Of a DNA stretch of 53,429 bases, positions 7,920-18,788 are shown in pieces. The position numbers and the translations under genes were made by a program. The stretch is from Hellea sp. (GTDB taxonomy: Bacteria > Pseudomonadota > Alphaproteobacteria > Caulobacterales > Maricaulaceae): positions 1 through 53,429 of the forward strand of contig JAHDEZ010000014.1 of the NCBI GenBank assembly GCA_020628425.1, written 5' to 3'. Every line of letters starts with the position of its first letter. The stretch's first letter is position 1. A model generated the notes under the pieces. The model was not told the origin of the DNA. It searched no databases and saw nothing but the letters and a program-made list of their open reading frames with translations.

Positions 7920-9352
7920 TGTTGTCCAAGCTCATATCGCCGCGCATTCATACGGGGCAAGATGTGGACATTACGTCTATCACTTGTGATAGCCGCACCG
8001 TGACTGAAGGGGCTTTGTTTGCGGCTCTGCCAGGAACTGTTGCGGATGGTCGTGACTATATTGAACAGGCCATTGAAAATGGGGCTAGCGCGATTTTGTC
8101 AATGCCGGACCTGCCGCTCGATATGCCTTATGTGGCTTCTGAAAATCCCCGATTGACCTATAGTCAGCTTGCCAGCCGGCTTTATGCGGGCCAGCCCAAA
8201 ACGCTCGTCGCAATGACAGGTACCAACGGCAAAAGTTCGACGGTCGAATTCCTGCGTCAAATCTGGTCATACGCTGGATTAAAATCTGCCTGTTTTGGTA
8301 CCTTGGGTGTCCGATATGATGATGGGTATCTGCCACTGTCTCATACCACACCCGATGCCGTGGTTTTGCATCAAACACTATCCAGGTTGACGGAAATGGG
8401 AGTCACGCATGTGGCGATGGAGGCCTCTAGTCATGGTTTAAAGCAATACCGATTGGATAGCGTGAAAATAACTGCATCCGGTTTCTCAAACCTCACTCAG
8501 GATCACTTCGATTATCATCCCGATGAAGATGATTATTATAATTCCAAGGCACGGCTTTTCTCGGAGCTGACCCCACGGAATGCTTCCGTCGTTATCAATG
8601 TGAATGATCAATTTGGTCAGAGGCTGGCCAAAGATTGTGAAGCGCGGGGTCAGAAAGTTATCCGTGCGGGCTGGGCGGGTGAAAATATACGGATCGATGA
8701 AGTCATGCCGCGTTCGGCCAGCCAATTGATTGACCTAATTGTGGACCGCAGGCGCTATAGAGTCGAGTTGCCATTGGTTGGTGAGTTTCAAGTTTTGAAC
8801 GCTGTTGCCGCTCTGGGGCTAGCCCGCGAAACCGGTGTTGATACCGAAACAGCAATTGCGGCACTTGGAAAGCTTTCAGGCGTTGCCGGGCGACTTGAAT
8901 TGGCGGGTCGGGCAAAAGAAGGGGCGCCCATTCTGGTTGATTTTGCTCATACCGAGGACGGCTTGGACAAGCTTCTAAGGAGTGTCCGGCCGCACACAAT
9001 GGGGCGTATGATTGTCGTCTTTGGGTGCGGTGGTGACCGGGATCCAATTAAGCGTCCAAAAATGGGGGCTATGGCCGCCAAACTGGCTGATCATGTGATT
9101 GTCACAGATGATAATCCCCGGACAGAAGATGCGGCATCGATCCGAAAGGCTGTTCTCGCGGGATGTCCCGATGCTGAGGAAATTGGCGACCGGGCAGCGG
9201 CTATTCGACATGGAGTTTCACTTTTAGGGCCAAAAGACTGTCTTATTATTGCCGGCAAAGGTCATGAGCAGGGACAAATTGTGGGAGATAAAGTGATTCC
9301 GTTTTCTGATGTTGAGCAGGCTCGAGAAGCGTTAAGTGAGATGGCGGCATGA
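7916..9352 (+). CDS. murE: UDP-MurNAc-L-Ala-D-Glu:meso-diaminopimelate ligase MurE
   Basis: A 478-residue Mur ligase adding the third stem residue to UDP-MurNAc-dipeptide in the cytoplasm. The three-domain layout is visible: an N-terminal UDP-binding domain with CDSRTVTEGALFAAL, a central ATPase with P-loop TGTNGKSS (101-108) and EASSHGL, and a C-terminal domain with GCGGDRDPIKRPKMG. DNPR at 399-402 (DDNPRTED) is the signature for meso-diaminopimelate rather than lysine, so the wall is DAP-type. The final GKGHEQGQ is also conserved. It overlaps ftsI and murF by four bases each. Confidence 0.97.
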   Translation: MMLSKLISPRIHTGQDVDITSITCDSRTVTEGALFAALPGTVADGRDYIEQAIENGASAILSMPDLPLDMPYVASENPRLTYSQLASRLYAGQPKTLVAMTGTNGKSSTVEFLRQIWSYAGLKSACFGTLGVRYDDGYLPLSHTTPDAVVLHQTLSRLTEMGVTHVAMEASSHGLKQYRLDSVKITASGFSNLTQDHFDYHPDEDDYYNSKARLFSELTPRNASVVINVNDQFGQRLAKDCEARGQKVIRAGWAGENIRIDEVMPRSASQLIDLIVDRRRYRVELPLVGEFQVLNAVAALGLARETGVDTETAIAALGKLSGVAGRLELAGRAKEGAPILVDFAHTEDGLDKLLRSVRPHTMGRMIVVFGCGGDRDPIKRPKMGAMAAKLADHVIVTDDNPRTEDAASIRKAVLAGCPDAEEIGDRAAAIRHGVSLLGPKDCLIIAGKGHEQGQIVGDKVIPFSDVEQAREALSEMAA

Positions 9353-10737
9353 GCGGCGTGTTATGGACATCCTCTGATGCTGCTAAAGCGACGGGCGGCG
9401 AAGCCAAAGGCACTTGGAACGCCACGGGTTTGTCGATTGATACGCGGTCGCTAGCGTGGGGAGAGCTCTTCATTCCACTTAAAGATATCCGGGACGGGCA
9501 TGAGTTTATTCCAAATGCTCGCGCCGCAGGCGCTTGTGCCGTTATTTCAGAAAACCCCAATGAGCAGGAGCCGGCACTGATAGTCGCGGATAGCCTGCAA
9601 GCCATGCGGGATCTGGCAAAGGCGGCTCGGGAACGGTGTAATGCCAAACGTATCGCGGTGACCGGAAGCGTCGGCAAAACCAGTCTCAAAGAGGCTATAT
9701 CCGCGATCTGTGTCATGGCCGGACGAACACATAAGTCCCAGAAATCTTTTAACAATCACTGGGGCGTACCACTTACTTTGGCCGCTATGCCGCCAGACAC
9801 AGAATACGGTGTTTTCGAAGTGGGTATGAACCACGCCGGAGAATTAGCGGATTTGTCACCTCTGATCGCGCCGCATGTGGCTATCATAACAAAGATAGCG
9901 CCGGCTCATCTTGCACACTTCAAGGACGTTTCAGCTATAGCGAAAGCTAAGGCCGAAATCTTTGTGGGTCTCGTAGAAGACGGTGTTGCTGTGATTAACC
10001 GCGATGATACTTATTTTGACTTTCTTTCGAATAATGCGTCGGAGCGCACGTCCAAAATTATGACCTTTGGAGAGCATGGGGACAGTGATGTCCGAATTTC
10101 AAATATCATTTCTGGAGTTGGCGAGCAAAAAGCCGATCTGACTATTAAAGGAAAAACATATAAACTGGTTCTGCCGCTGGATGGTGCCCACTGGATCCAA
10201 AATGCGGCGTGTGCCGTCGCGGCAACGATGTCGGCGGGTGTCGATATAGATGTTGCTTTGTCTGCGCTTGCCGGGTTTAGAGCCCTGCCGGGGCGGGGCG
10301 AAACCCTGGAGGTCAAACTTGACGGTAAAGTCTTCACGCTGATCGATGACAGTTACAATGCGAACCCTGAATCCATGAAGGCCGCTATTGGCACTTTAGG
10401 TGCGCGCAAGAACAGCCGAAAAATCGCAGTCTTGGGCGATATGTTTGAGCTCGGAAAAGATGAGCTGACACTTCATGCCGCTCTGGCTGAGCCCTTACAT
10501 GACGCGGGCGTTTCGCGGGTGATATTTGTTGGCGAATGTATGCGGGCGTTAAAAGGTGCGCTGCCGCAATCCATGCGCGGGCTGTGGGCCAGGGACTGGG
10601 AAGCCGCACTTGAAGGTCTTAAAAAAGAACTCAGTGACGGGGACGCAGTCCTGGTCAAAGGATCCAATGCAACAGGCCTGGGGCGTCTCGTTGCCGCTAT
10701 CAGAAAAGAACAAAATGGAGTGGCCGATGTTTTATGA
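9349..10737 (+). CDS. murF: UDP-MurNAc-tripeptide:D-alanyl-D-alanine ligase MurF
   Basis: A 462-residue Mur ligase that adds the D-Ala-D-Ala made by Ddl to the UDP-MurNAc-tripeptide, completing the pentapeptide. Motifs are [17 protein letters not shown] (UDP-binding domain), the P-loop [13 protein letters not shown], the [12 protein letters not shown] segment, [11 protein letters not shown], and [14 protein letters not shown] with [10 protein letters not shown] in the C-terminal domain. It overlaps the murE stop by four bases, and its 3' end overlaps the mraY start by 11 bases. Confidence 0.97.
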   Translation: MSGVLWTSSDAAKATGGEAKGTWNATGLSIDTRSLAWGELFIPLKDIRDGHEFIPNARAAGACAVISENPNEQEPALIVADSLQAMRDLAKAARERCNAKRIAVTGSVGKTSLKEAISAICVMAGRTHKSQKSFNNHWGVPLTLAAMPPDTEYGVFEVGMNHAGELADLSPLIAPHVAIITKIAPAHLAHFKDVSAIAKAKAEIFVGLVEDGVAVINRDDTYFDFLSNNASERTSKIMTFGEHGDSDVRISNIISGVGEQKADLTIKGKTYKLVLPLDGAHWIQNAACAVAATMSAGVDIDVALSALAGFRALPGRGETLEVKLDGKVFTLIDDSYNANPESMKAAIGTLGARKNSRKIAVLGDMFELGKDELTLHAALAEPLHDAGVSRVIFVGECMRALKGALPQSMRGLWARDWEAALEGLKKELSDGDAVLVKGSNATGLGRLVAAIRKEQNGVADVL

Positions 10738-11833
10738 GTGGCTTGCACCTCTGGCAGATCAAATCCCTGGGTTTAATCTGTTCAACTACATAACATTCAG
10801 AGTTGGGGGCGCGTTGATGACTGCATTGTTGATCGCCTTCATTCTTGGTCCTCGTGTGATCAATATATTACGTATGAAGCAGGGCAAAGGTCAGCCTATT
10901 CGGGAGGACGGACCTGAAAGTCACATCATCCAAAAGGCGGGAACACCGACAATGGGCGGGCTGCTTATATTATTGTCTGTTGTCATTTCTACCTTGCTGT
11001 GGGGGAATTTACGAAGCCCATTTCTGTGGGTAGTTTTCCTTGTTACCGTGGCATATGGGGCTATTGGATTTTATGATGATTACCTGAAGGTCAGCCGACA
11101 AAATCCCAAAGGATTTTCGGGTAAAATCAAGCTTTTACTGGAATTTCTTATTGCCGCTGTGGCTGTCTATGTTTTGACCACCGTATTTGTTCCGCCGGAG
11201 CGTGGACCTGATGGTTTTGAGACAGGTTTGGCAATCCCATTGATGAAAGATTTTTGGTTAAATTTGGGTATCTTTTTCGTTCCCTTTGGATGTCTGGTTA
11301 TAGTCGGTGCTGCGAATTCTGTGAACCTAACCGATGGTCTTGATGGTTTGGCGATCGTGCCGGTGATGATTGCTGCTATGAGCTTGGCCTTTATTGCATA
11401 CCTGGTTGGCAACTATAATTTCAGTGAGTATTTAGGCGTTCCATTCGTAAAGGGCGGCGCCGAAGTCACAATATTTCTGGGTGCCATCGTTGGCGCGGGA
11501 CTGGGCTTTCTCTGGTATAATGCCCCGCCGGCTATGGTATTTATGGGCGATACAGGATCTTTGGCGCTAGGGGGCGCTCTGGGTTCAACAGCTGTTGCGA
11601 TAAAACATGAAATTGTGTTGGCAATCATTGGTGGGTTGTTCGTGTTGGAAGCTGTCTCTGTTATCGTACAGGTCGTTTCTTTCAAACTGACGGGTAAGCG
11701 TGTCTTTAGAATGGCACCTATTCATCACCATTATGAAAAAAAGGGTTGGGCGGAACCGACGATTGTCATCCGCTTCTGGATTATTGCAATTGTATTAGCA
11801 CTGATTGGGCTCGCGACTCTGAAGCTACGGTAA
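10727..11833 (+). CDS. mraY: Phospho-MurNAc-pentapeptide translocase MraY
   Basis: An integral membrane transferase making lipid I from UDP-MurNAc-pentapeptide and undecaprenyl phosphate. About ten membrane segments are visible. Family motifs are the N-terminal YEWLAPL and [27 protein letters not shown], the catalytic-loop YDDYLKV, the [10 protein letters not shown] loop, [10 protein letters not shown], and [13 protein letters not shown] near the C-terminus. The same frame is open from 10556, but ATG 10727 has GGAG six bases upstream and gives 368 residues, close to the family's usual 360, so I chose it. Confidence 0.96.
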   Translation: MFYEWLAPLADQIPGFNLFNYITFRVGGALMTALLIAFILGPRVINILRMKQGKGQPIREDGPESHIIQKAGTPTMGGLLILLSVVISTLLWGNLRSPFLWVVFLVTVAYGAIGFYDDYLKVSRQNPKGFSGKIKLLLEFLIAAVAVYVLTTVFVPPERGPDGFETGLAIPLMKDFWLNLGIFFVPFGCLVIVGAANSVNLTDGLDGLAIVPVMIAAMSLAFIAYLVGNYNFSEYLGVPFVKGGAEVTIFLGAIVGAGLGFLWYNAPPAMVFMGDTGSLALGGALGSTAVAIKHEIVLAIIGGLFVLEAVSVIVQVVSFKLTGKRVFRMAPIHHHYEKKGWAEPTIVIRFWIIAIVLALIGLATLKLR

Positions 11834-11837
11834 AAAC

Positions 11838-13271
11838 ATGATTAAAGCTGGGACATTTAAGGGAAAACATATTGCCGTTTTCGGGTTGGGGAGAACGGGG
11901 ATAACGGCAGCGCTATCGTTAGCAGCCGGAGGCGCTCACGTTTATGCATGGGACGATAACCCCGATGCTGTAAAGCGGGCGGAAGCAGAAGGGGTTGCAG
12001 TTGCTGACCTGAAATTTGCTAATTGGGCCGAGTTCGACGAGCTCGTTTTATCACCCGGTGTTCCAGATAAATTGCCAGAGCCGCATTGGACGGCTCTGAA
12101 GGCGTCTGAAAATGCTGTTCCGATAATTTGTGATATTGAGATTTTTGCCCGTGAAGTCATGGGTCTTCCTGAACGTCATCGACCAAAAATCATTGCTGTG
12201 ACAGGAACAAATGGCAAATCCACGACAACAACTTTGATTGGGCATGTACTGAAAGCTTGCGGTAAAGACGCTCAAGTCGGCGGAAATATAGGGCGCGGCG
12301 TACTGGATTTGGAGAGTATGCATGCGGGGACCTATTATGTGCTTGAGCTATCTTCCTACCAGCTCGAGCGAACGAACTCGCTCCGGGCAAACGCGGCTGT
12401 TTTTCTGAATTTGACGCCAGATCATCTTGACCGTCATGGGGATATGGATCGGTATGAGGCGGCAAAACGCAGAATTTTTAGAAATCAGACAAGCGAAGAC
12501 ACAGTCGTAATCGGTGTTGATGATACGGAAGGGCGCCGGATATGCTCTGAGCTTAAGGTGGCCAACGGACGCCGAATAGTGCCTATTTCTGGTCGAAAAT
12601 CGTTGGGGCATGGTGTCTGTGCCATAAAAGGGAAGCTCTATTGCGCTCAAGGTTCTAAGGTCGTTGAGGTGGCTAATCTCAATAAAGCTCACGCGCTTGA
12701 AGGCATGCATAATTGGCAGAACGCAGCAGCGGCCTATGCCGCCGTTAGCACTCTCGGTATCGAAGCGCAATCCATCGGTGAAGCGCTGTTATCTTTCCCA
12801 GGATTGGCCCATCGCATGGAAACAGTTGGCGAAATTGCGAAAGTGCGATTTGTGAATGACAGCAAAGCCACAAATGCAAATGCAGCTCAACAGGCTTTGC
12901 GCTCCTATAGTGATATTTATTGGATAGCTGGGGGTCAGGCGAAATCTGATGGGATTGAACCGCTATCAGAATATTTCCCAAATATCCGGAAGGCCTATTT
13001 GATTGGTGAAGCCGCGCCAGCATTTCATAAAACTTTGACCAAAGCCAAAGTGGAGCATAAGATCTCAGGTCAAATGGAGATGGCGGTTTTGTGTGCGCTT
13101 CGCGACGCTATCAATTCAGATGCTGAAAACCCTATTGTCTTGCTATCACCCGCATGCGCCAGCTTTGACCAATTTAAAAATTTCGAGGTCAGAGGTGAAG
13201 CATTCCGGGAGCAAGTCAACGGGCTAATGAATAGGTTTGAGCATGCGGCCCGTCGGGGAACAGCTGCGTGA
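11838..13271 (+). CDS. murD: UDP-MurNAc-L-alanine:D-glutamate ligase MurD
   Basis: A 477-residue Mur ligase adding D-Glu to UDP-MurNAc-L-Ala. The N-terminal Rossmann-like domain carries AVFGLGRTGITAA. The ATPase has VTGTNGKSTTTTLIGH, GGNIGRGVLD, ELSSYQLE and the LTPDHLDRHGDMDRYEAAKRR segment. The C-terminal domain has FVNDSKATNANAAQQAL, WIAGGQAKSDG and LLSPACASFDQF. It begins four bases after the mraY stop and overlaps the ftsW start by four bases. Confidence 0.97.
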   Translation: MIKAGTFKGKHIAVFGLGRTGITAALSLAAGGAHVYAWDDNPDAVKRAEAEGVAVADLKFANWAEFDELVLSPGVPDKLPEPHWTALKASENAVPIICDIEIFAREVMGLPERHRPKIIAVTGTNGKSTTTTLIGHVLKACGKDAQVGGNIGRGVLDLESMHAGTYYVLELSSYQLERTNSLRANAAVFLNLTPDHLDRHGDMDRYEAAKRRIFRNQTSEDTVVIGVDDTEGRRICSELKVANGRRIVPISGRKSLGHGVCAIKGKLYCAQGSKVVEVANLNKAHALEGMHNWQNAAAAYAAVSTLGIEAQSIGEALLSFPGLAHRMETVGEIAKVRFVNDSKATNANAAQQALRSYSDIYWIAGGQAKSDGIEPLSEYFPNIRKAYLIGEAAPAFHKTLTKAKVEHKISGQMEMAVLCALRDAINSDAENPIVLLSPACASFDQFKNFEVRGEAFREQVNGLMNRFEHAARRGTAA

Positions 13272-14416
13272 ATACCTTAACGAATGCCATTTCAAAATCG
13301 CGTACAGCGCGTTCTCCTATTTTTGAATGGTGGCGAAGCGTTGATCAATTGACCTTGGCCTTTTTTCTTTGCTTGTTAGGCACTGGCATTATTCTGTCTA
13401 TGGCAGCGTCGCCAGCCGCCGGAGAGCGACTGAACACAGGCGATCCTTTTTACTTTCTTTACAAACACGTATTTTTCGTCGTCGTAGGGTTAAGCGGGGC
13501 AATTATATTGTCCTTTTTCAATACATTGAACGCGAGAAGGTTGGGTGTATTGGCCTTGCTGGGCAGTGTTTTCATGCTTTTTGCTGTAAAGCTGTATGGT
13601 TATGAGGTTAAGGGGGCTCAACGTTGGGTTTCTCTAGGTTTCATAGGTTTGCAACCTTCTGAAATTGCCAAACCTGCATTTATTGTATTTGCAGCCTGGA
13701 TGTTTGCAGAGGGCAAAAAAGACGCGGCCGTACCGGCAGTTCCTATTGTCTTTGCCGTATATCTTTTGCTCGTGTTTTTTCTTATTCAGCAGCCAGACTT
13801 CGGTCAATCCTTCCTGTTGACGCTATGTTTTGCAGCGGTGTTCTTTTTTGCTGGCCTTTCATTAGCTTGGATGCTTTTTCTCATGATGGGCTCCATAGCC
13901 GCAGCTTTCACCGCTTATATGTTTATGCCCCATGTTCAATCGCGTATTCAGAGCTTTCTTAGTCCTGCTGGCGAAGATAACTATCAGACTGAACGGGCGT
14001 TGGAGGCCATTCGCAGTGGAGGCTTTTTTGGTCGCGGTCCGGGTGAGGGCGACGTAAAATTCAGTCTTCCTGACGGACATACAGATTTTATTTTTGCTGT
14101 TACAGTCGAGGAGTTCGGGTTTTTAATTTCGGCATTTGTTGTGCTTCTTCTGGCTGGTTTTGTGGTTCGGTGCTTCAGAAACGCAATCAAACTTAATGAT
14201 TTTTTCTCGCAATTGGCTGTGGCTGGCCTTGCGACGATGATTGGAATGCAGACGGTTATAAATCTTTTTGTAAATCTCAATATGGCGCCTCCAAAAGGCA
14301 TGACCCTTCCATTTATATCTTATGGCGGGTCCTCGATGCTTGCCTCTTGTTTTGCAGTGGGGCTTATTCTGGCGTTTACGCGCCGACGTCCCGGTGCCTA
14401 TGGGTACGGTAGCTAA
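13268..14416 (+). CDS. ftsW: Lipid II-polymerising SEDS protein FtsW
   Basis: A 382-residue SEDS-family polytopic membrane protein, the septal peptidoglycan glycosyltransferase paired with FtsI. About ten hydrophobic segments follow a short cytoplasmic N-terminus. Conserved stretches include AQRWVSLGFIGLQPSEIAK, FLIQQPDFGQSF, the large periplasmic loop with YQTERALEAIRSGGFFGRG, DGHTDFIFAVTVEEFG and LPFISYGGSSML near the C-terminus. The start is the GTG at 13268, overlapping the murD stop by four bases. The stop overlaps the murG ATG (TAATG). Confidence 0.96.
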   Translation: MNTLTNAISKSRTARSPIFEWWRSVDQLTLAFFLCLLGTGIILSMAASPAAGERLNTGDPFYFLYKHVFFVVVGLSGAIILSFFNTLNARRLGVLALLGSVFMLFAVKLYGYEVKGAQRWVSLGFIGLQPSEIAKPAFIVFAAWMFAEGKKDAAVPAVPIVFAVYLLLVFFLIQQPDFGQSFLLTLCFAAVFFFAGLSLAWMLFLMMGSIAAAFTAYMFMPHVQSRIQSFLSPAGEDNYQTERALEAIRSGGFFGRGPGEGDVKFSLPDGHTDFIFAVTVEEFGFLISAFVVLLLAGFVVRCFRNAIKLNDFFSQLAVAGLATMIGMQTVINLFVNLNMAPPKGMTLPFISYGGSSMLASCFAVGLILAFTRRRPGAYGYGS

Positions 14417-15498
14417 TGCCTAAAATGTTGCTTGCTGCAGGTGGAACTGGAGGACATATGTTTCCGGCCCAGGCACTTGCTGAATCCCTTAAGGCTCAAG
14501 GATGGGACATTGCTATGTTGACGGATGAGCGAGGTCGTAAGCATTCTGGACGAATTCCGGCTGACCCAATTGTTGAAGTACAGGCAGCAACCATTTCTCC
14601 TCGACGTCCTTTAGCAGCTATCAAAGGCATCCTAAAACTGATGAAAGGGGTCAGTCAGGCAAAAACATTTATCAAAGATTGGAAACCGGACGTGGTTGTC
14701 GGTTTTGGAGGCTATCCGGCCTACCCAGCAATGCGAGCGGCTCAAAACCTCGGCTTGCCAACTGTTATACATGAGCAAAACGCCGTTTTAGGTCGGGTTA
14801 ACCGCGTTTTTGCCAAACGCGCCATGTATGTGGCCTCTGGATTCGAAAGTTTATCGAAACTACCAAAAAATGCTAATCATAAGCCCATCGGCAATCCGCT
14901 TCGAGCGCAAATTATTGCCGCTATTCCAAAAAAATATTCCCCGCCCGACAAGACTATTAATATAGCTATTGTTGGAGGTAGTCTCGGTGCCCGGCTTATT
15001 AGTGAGGTTATGCCCGCAGCTATACAAAAATTGCCAAAGGCATTGCAGTCACGCCTGAACGTCGTTCAACAAACCCGAGAAGAATATTTGGAGCAGGCAA
15101 GGTCAATTTATCAAAACACAGGTATCCCGCATCTTTGTGAGTCTTTTTTTACTGACATCGAAACCCATTTAGCGAACGCACATTATGTTATTGGTCGCGC
15201 AGGGGCGTCGTCGGTTTCGGAAATTGCTGTTATGGGGAAGCCAAGCTTGCTCGTTCCGCTCGCTATAGCCATGGATGACCATCAAACGGAGAATGCAAAA
15301 GCGCTAAAAAGCCTTGGAGCCGCCGATATTCTGCCTGAATCTAAATTTACTCCAGAAAGTGTAAAAGCTTTATTGGAGGATAGATTAAATGATGCAAACT
15401 GGCTTGAGACCGCCGCCCGTTCTGCTAGAAGCGCCGCAACTACCAATGCAACCGAGTCGATGGCCGAACTGGTCATTGCAGCAGTTCAAAACGCCTGA
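14416..15498 (+). CDS. murG: UDP-GlcNAc transferase MurG (lipid II synthase)
   Basis: A 360-residue GT-B glycosyltransferase on the inner face of the membrane that adds GlcNAc to lipid I to give lipid II. The N-terminal domain has the glycine-rich loop [30 protein letters not shown] and [12 protein letters not shown]. The C-terminal UDP-GlcNAc domain has [33 protein letters not shown] and [15 protein letters not shown]. Length matches the family. The 10 bases after its stop separate it from murC at the start chosen there. Confidence 0.97.
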   Translation: MPKMLLAAGGTGGHMFPAQALAESLKAQGWDIAMLTDERGRKHSGRIPADPIVEVQAATISPRRPLAAIKGILKLMKGVSQAKTFIKDWKPDVVVGFGGYPAYPAMRAAQNLGLPTVIHEQNAVLGRVNRVFAKRAMYVASGFESLSKLPKNANHKPIGNPLRAQIIAAIPKKYSPPDKTINIAIVGGSLGARLISEVMPAAIQKLPKALQSRLNVVQQTREEYLEQARSIYQNTGIPHLCESFFTDIETHLANAHYVIGRAGASSVSEIAVMGKPSLLVPLAIAMDDHQTENAKALKSLGAADILPESKFTPESVKALLEDRLNDANWLETAARSARSAATTNATESMAELVIAAVQNA

Positions 15499-15508
15499 AA
15501 GGCAGGAA

Positions 15509-16951
15509 ATGGTCAAAGCGGAAACGCCGGGAATTTCGCAAAACCCGGCCATGGCAACTAAAGTACCTTTTGATACCGGGCCAATTCACTTTGTCGGGAT
15601 TGGCGGTATCGGTATGAGTGGCATCGCTGAAGTGATGCTTAATCTGGGTTATACAGTACAAGGTTCGGATATTCGTGAAAATCCAAATGTGAAACGTCTG
15701 AGAGGGCTCGGGGCGACGATTTTCATCGGTCAAAAGGCTGAGCAGGTTCATGGTGCGGGAGCGATCGTCATGTCGTCAGCCATTAAGCCTGATAACCCTG
15801 AGCTCATGGAGGCTCGGGCCCGCTCAATACCAGTTGTTCGTCGGGCTGAAATGCTGGCGGAATTGATGCGTCTGAAATGGGCGATTGCGGTTGGGGGAAC
15901 TCACGGCAAAACGACAACGACGACGATGATAGCCGCCTTGCTCGAGGGGGGTAATTTGGATCCCACTGTTATCAACGGCGGAATAATCAACGCCTATGGA
16001 TCAAATGCCAAGTTGGGTCTTGGGGATTGGATGGTAGTCGAAGCTGATGAATCCGATGGCTCATTCCTAACTCTATTTCCGACTGTGGCAGTGGTTACCA
16101 ATATAGATCCAGAGCATATGGAGCATTACGGCGACTTTGATACACTTCGGTCTGCATTCACTATTTTTGTTGAAAGCCTGCCATTTTATGGATTCGGAGT
16201 TCTTTGTATCGATCATCCGGAGGTGCAGGCCTTGGTGTCCCGAATTAGAGACCGCCGGGTGATCACTTACGGTTTCAATCCTCAGGCGGATGTCAGGGCA
16301 GAAAACCTCAAACTTGAATCCAATGGGTCCCGTTTTGACGTTGTATTTCGTAACGTGGATGGAGTTGAGGATCGCTGGAATGACTTATTTCTCCCTATGG
16401 CTGGAAGACATAATACGCAAAATGTCCTTTCGGCTATTGCGGTCGCCAGAAAACTAGGGATTTCTCAAGCACAAGTTCGGTCAGCGCTCGATGGTTTCGG
16501 AGGCGTGAAAAGACGCTTCACCCATGTGGGGGACTGGAACGGCGTTCGAATTATCGATGATTATGGTCATCACCCTGTTGAGATTGCAGCTGTCTTACAA
16601 GCGGCTCGTCAGGTGTGTGATGGCTCCGTTCACGCGGTTATGCAGCCGCATCGATATTCACGTTTGTCAGACTTGTTTGAGGATTTTTGCAAATGTTTTA
16701 ATCATGCCGACCAGGTTTATATTTCTAATGTTTATGCTGCCGGAGAACAGCCGATTGATGGGATCAGTGGTCCGTCACTGGTCGAAGGTATACGAGATCA
16801 CGGACACCGCAATGTTCAACACATTTCCAAAGAAAGCTTGGCTGAAAGTTTAAGGCCGAACCTTAAGCCAGGTGATCTGATTGTTTGCCTGGGTGCTGGC
16901 GATATCACTTTTTGGGCAGCTGGTTTGGCTGACGGATTGGGGCAATTGTAA
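15509..16951 (+). CDS. murC: UDP-N-acetylmuramate:L-alanine ligase MurC
   Basis: The first Mur ligase, adding L-Ala to UDP-MurNAc. Diagnostic segments are [19 protein letters not shown] (nucleotide-binding N-domain), the P-loop [57 protein letters not shown] and [18 protein letters not shown] 15509 has AGGCAGGA directly upstream and gives 480 residues. ATG 15551 gives a 14-residue shorter form whose N-terminus fits the family equally well, but it lacks a clear ribosome site. The frame is open further upstream inside murG. Its TAA overlaps the murB ATG. Confidence 0.96.
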   Translation: MVKAETPGISQNPAMATKVPFDTGPIHFVGIGGIGMSGIAEVMLNLGYTVQGSDIRENPNVKRLRGLGATIFIGQKAEQVHGAGAIVMSSAIKPDNPELMEARARSIPVVRRAEMLAELMRLKWAIAVGGTHGKTTTTTMIAALLEGGNLDPTVINGGIINAYGSNAKLGLGDWMVVEADESDGSFLTLFPTVAVVTNIDPEHMEHYGDFDTLRSAFTIFVESLPFYGFGVLCIDHPEVQALVSRIRDRRVITYGFNPQADVRAENLKLESNGSRFDVVFRNVDGVEDRWNDLFLPMAGRHNTQNVLSAIAVARKLGISQAQVRSALDGFGGVKRRFTHVGDWNGVRIIDDYGHHPVEIAAVLQAARQVCDGSVHAVMQPHRYSRLSDLFEDFCKCFNHADQVYISNVYAAGEQPIDGISGPSLVEGIRDHGHRNVQHISKESLAESLRPNLKPGDLIVCLGAGDITFWAAGLADGLGQL

Positions 16952-17862
16952 TGCATTTGCTGGAGCGCTTGCCGTCTGTGCGAGGAAAGCTTTCAGCCGA
17001 TGTGAATTTGGCTCCATACACATGGCTACGAGTGGGTGGTCCAGCTGAGGTTTTATTTATGCCCAAAGATGAGGCCGACCTTGCGCTGTTTTTGTCTGCA
17101 ACACCTGATGATATTCCAGTTCAAATTTTGGGCGTAGCATCCAATACACTCATCCGCGACGGCGGTGTTCGAGGGGTCACAATCCGTTTGGGACCGTCAT
17201 TTGCGAAGATTGAGGTCGACGGGACATGGGTCGCCGTGGGCGCAGCCGCCCTCGATAATAAGGTCGCCAAAGCAGCCGCTAAGGCCGGTGTCGCGGATCT
17301 TGAGTTTTTTGCCGGTATTCCGGGCACAATTGGTGGGGCCCTTCGCATGAACGCGGGCTGCTACGGCACTGAAACTAAAGATGTTTTACGTTCTGTTGTG
17401 GCAATAGACCGCCGGGGTCGTCGCCAGGAAATGAACCTTGAAGACATGCAATATAGCTACCGTTGTTCTGGAGCCGCCAGTGATCTAATTTTCACACAAG
17501 CTGTGTTCGAGGGAACTAAAGACAAACCTGCTGAAATTGAAGCTCGTATTGCAGACATCACGTCCCGCCGAGAGGAAAGTCAGCCTATCAAAGAGAAGAC
17601 CGGAGGCTCGACTTTTAAAAACCCCGACCCGGATCAATCTGGTGGTCGTGGTGCCTGGAAAGTCATCGACGCCGCTGGCGGTCGGGGCTTTATGGTTGGC
17701 GGCGCGCAGATGAGTGAGAAGCATTGTAACTTTATGATAAACATGGGCGATGCGACGGCCGCTGATCTGGAAAGTCTGGGTGAGACAATCCGCGCTATGG
17801 TGAAAAAGAGCGAGGGCGTCGACCTTGAATGGGAGATTAAACGGATCGGAGACCTTAAATGA
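16951..17862 (+). CDS. murB: UDP-N-acetylenolpyruvoylglucosamine reductase MurB
   Basis: A 303-residue FAD- and NADPH-dependent reductase converting UDP-enolpyruvyl-GlcNAc to UDP-MurNAc. The FAD domain shows [30 protein letters not shown], and [21 protein letters not shown]. The substrate domain has GSTFKNP with the proton-donor serine, [15 protein letters not shown], and the terminal glutamate region LEWEIKRIG. It lacks the extra loop region of the E. coli type I enzyme and fits the shorter group. It overlaps murC by one base and ddl by four. Confidence 0.96.
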   Translation: MHLLERLPSVRGKLSADVNLAPYTWLRVGGPAEVLFMPKDEADLALFLSATPDDIPVQILGVASNTLIRDGGVRGVTIRLGPSFAKIEVDGTWVAVGAAALDNKVAKAAAKAGVADLEFFAGIPGTIGGALRMNAGCYGTETKDVLRSVVAIDRRGRRQEMNLEDMQYSYRCSGAASDLIFTQAVFEGTKDKPAEIEARIADITSRREESQPIKEKTGGSTFKNPDPDQSGGRGAWKVIDAAGGRGFMVGGAQMSEKHCNFMINMGDATAADLESLGETIRAMVKKSEGVDLEWEIKRIGDLK

Positions 17863-18788
17863 ATAGACACGTAGCAGTTCTCAAGGGCGGTATGTCGCCA
17901 GAACGAGACGTGTCTCTGGTATCCGGCGAGGCAGTCGCAAAAGCTCTTCGCGAAGAAGGCTTCGATGTCTCCGAAATCGATGTCGGCCATAATCTATGGG
18001 AACAGCTGCACGACGCTGATCCGGATGTGGTCTTTAACGCACTGCACGGCGAGTGGGGGGAAGATGGTCGGGTTCAAGGCATTCTTGATCTGTTTGGTGC
18101 GCCTTATACTCATAGTGGTGTAATGGCATCGGCCCTGGCTATGGATAAACATCGTGCCAAGGCCGTGTTGCGAGACGTGGGGATCTGCGTTCCCAAAGGG
18201 ACTTTGGCCGAACGAATGTCCGTGGCCAAAGCTCATCCCATGGACCCGCCTTACGTCGTCAAACCTAATGCCCAAGGATCTAGCGTAGGCGTTTATATTG
18301 TAAAAGACGGCGCTAATACGCCCCCCAAAGATGTTTCCGATAATGATGCTATGGGAGATCTGGTTCTCGTCGAAGAGTTTATCCCTGGCAGAGAGCTAAC
18401 GGTCTCAGTCATGGACGGCAAGGCTCTAGCGGTCACGGAAATCATCCCAACCAAAGGGTGGTATGATTTCGAGGCCAAATATGCTGATGGGGGCTCGCGT
18501 CATGTTGTCCCCGCCGAAATCCCACAGGAAGTCGAAGAGTTATGCAAAACTTGGGCGCTTTTGGCCCACGAAACCCTTGGCTGTCGCGGTGTAACCCGCT
18601 CCGACTTCAGATTTAATGATATTAATGACGACTTAAGTGATATCGTAAATAAAATCGTAATGCTTGAACTCAATACTCAACCCGGAATGACGCCGACGTC
18701 ACTAGTGCCTGAACAGGCCGAGTTTCTAGGCATGACTTTTGGCCAGCTTTGTCGCTGGATTGTTGAGGATGCTTCATGGCCACGATAA
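17859..18788 (+). CDS. ddl: D-alanine--D-alanine ligase
   Basis: A 309-residue ATP-grasp ligase making the D-Ala-D-Ala dipeptide used by MurF. Key segments are [54 protein letters not shown] split across two short motifs, [29 protein letters not shown] and the Mg-binding [18 protein letters not shown]. Between [11 protein letters not shown] and the LELNTQPG motif there is an AT-rich stretch ([15 protein letters not shown]) that looks a few residues longer than usual. It contains the TTAA-N7-TTAA box at 18622-18636. The 3' end overlaps ftsQ by 13 bases. Confidence 0.96.
   Translation: MNRHVAVLKGGMSPERDVSLVSGEAVAKALREEGFDVSEIDVGHNLWEQLHDADPDVVFNALHGEWGEDGRVQGILDLFGAPYTHSGVMASALAMDKHRAKAVLRDVGICVPKGTLAERMSVAKAHPMDPPYVVKPNAQGSSVGVYIVKDGANTPPKDVSDNDAMGDLVLVEEFIPGRELTVSVMDGKALAVTEIIPTKGWYDFEAKYADGGSRHVVPAEIPQEVEELCKTWALLAHETLGCRGVTRSDFRFNDINDDLSDIVNKIVMLELNTQPGMTPTSLVPEQAEFLGMTFGQLCRWIVEDASWPR
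18622..18636 (+). promoter_or_regulatory. Candidate CtrA box inside ddl, upstream of ftsQ
   Basis: TTAA at 18622-18625 and TTAA at 18633-18636 are separated by exactly 7 bases (TGACGAC), the CtrA consensus TTAA-N7-TTAA, with a further TTAA at 18613-18616. The box lies 140 bases upstream of the ftsQ ATG. In Caulobacter crescentus CtrA is known to be required for transcription of ftsQ and ftsA from a promoter ahead of them. By analogy this may be an internal ftsQA promoter element. Position within coding sequence and absence of an obvious -10 keep confidence moderate. Confidence 0.45.
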
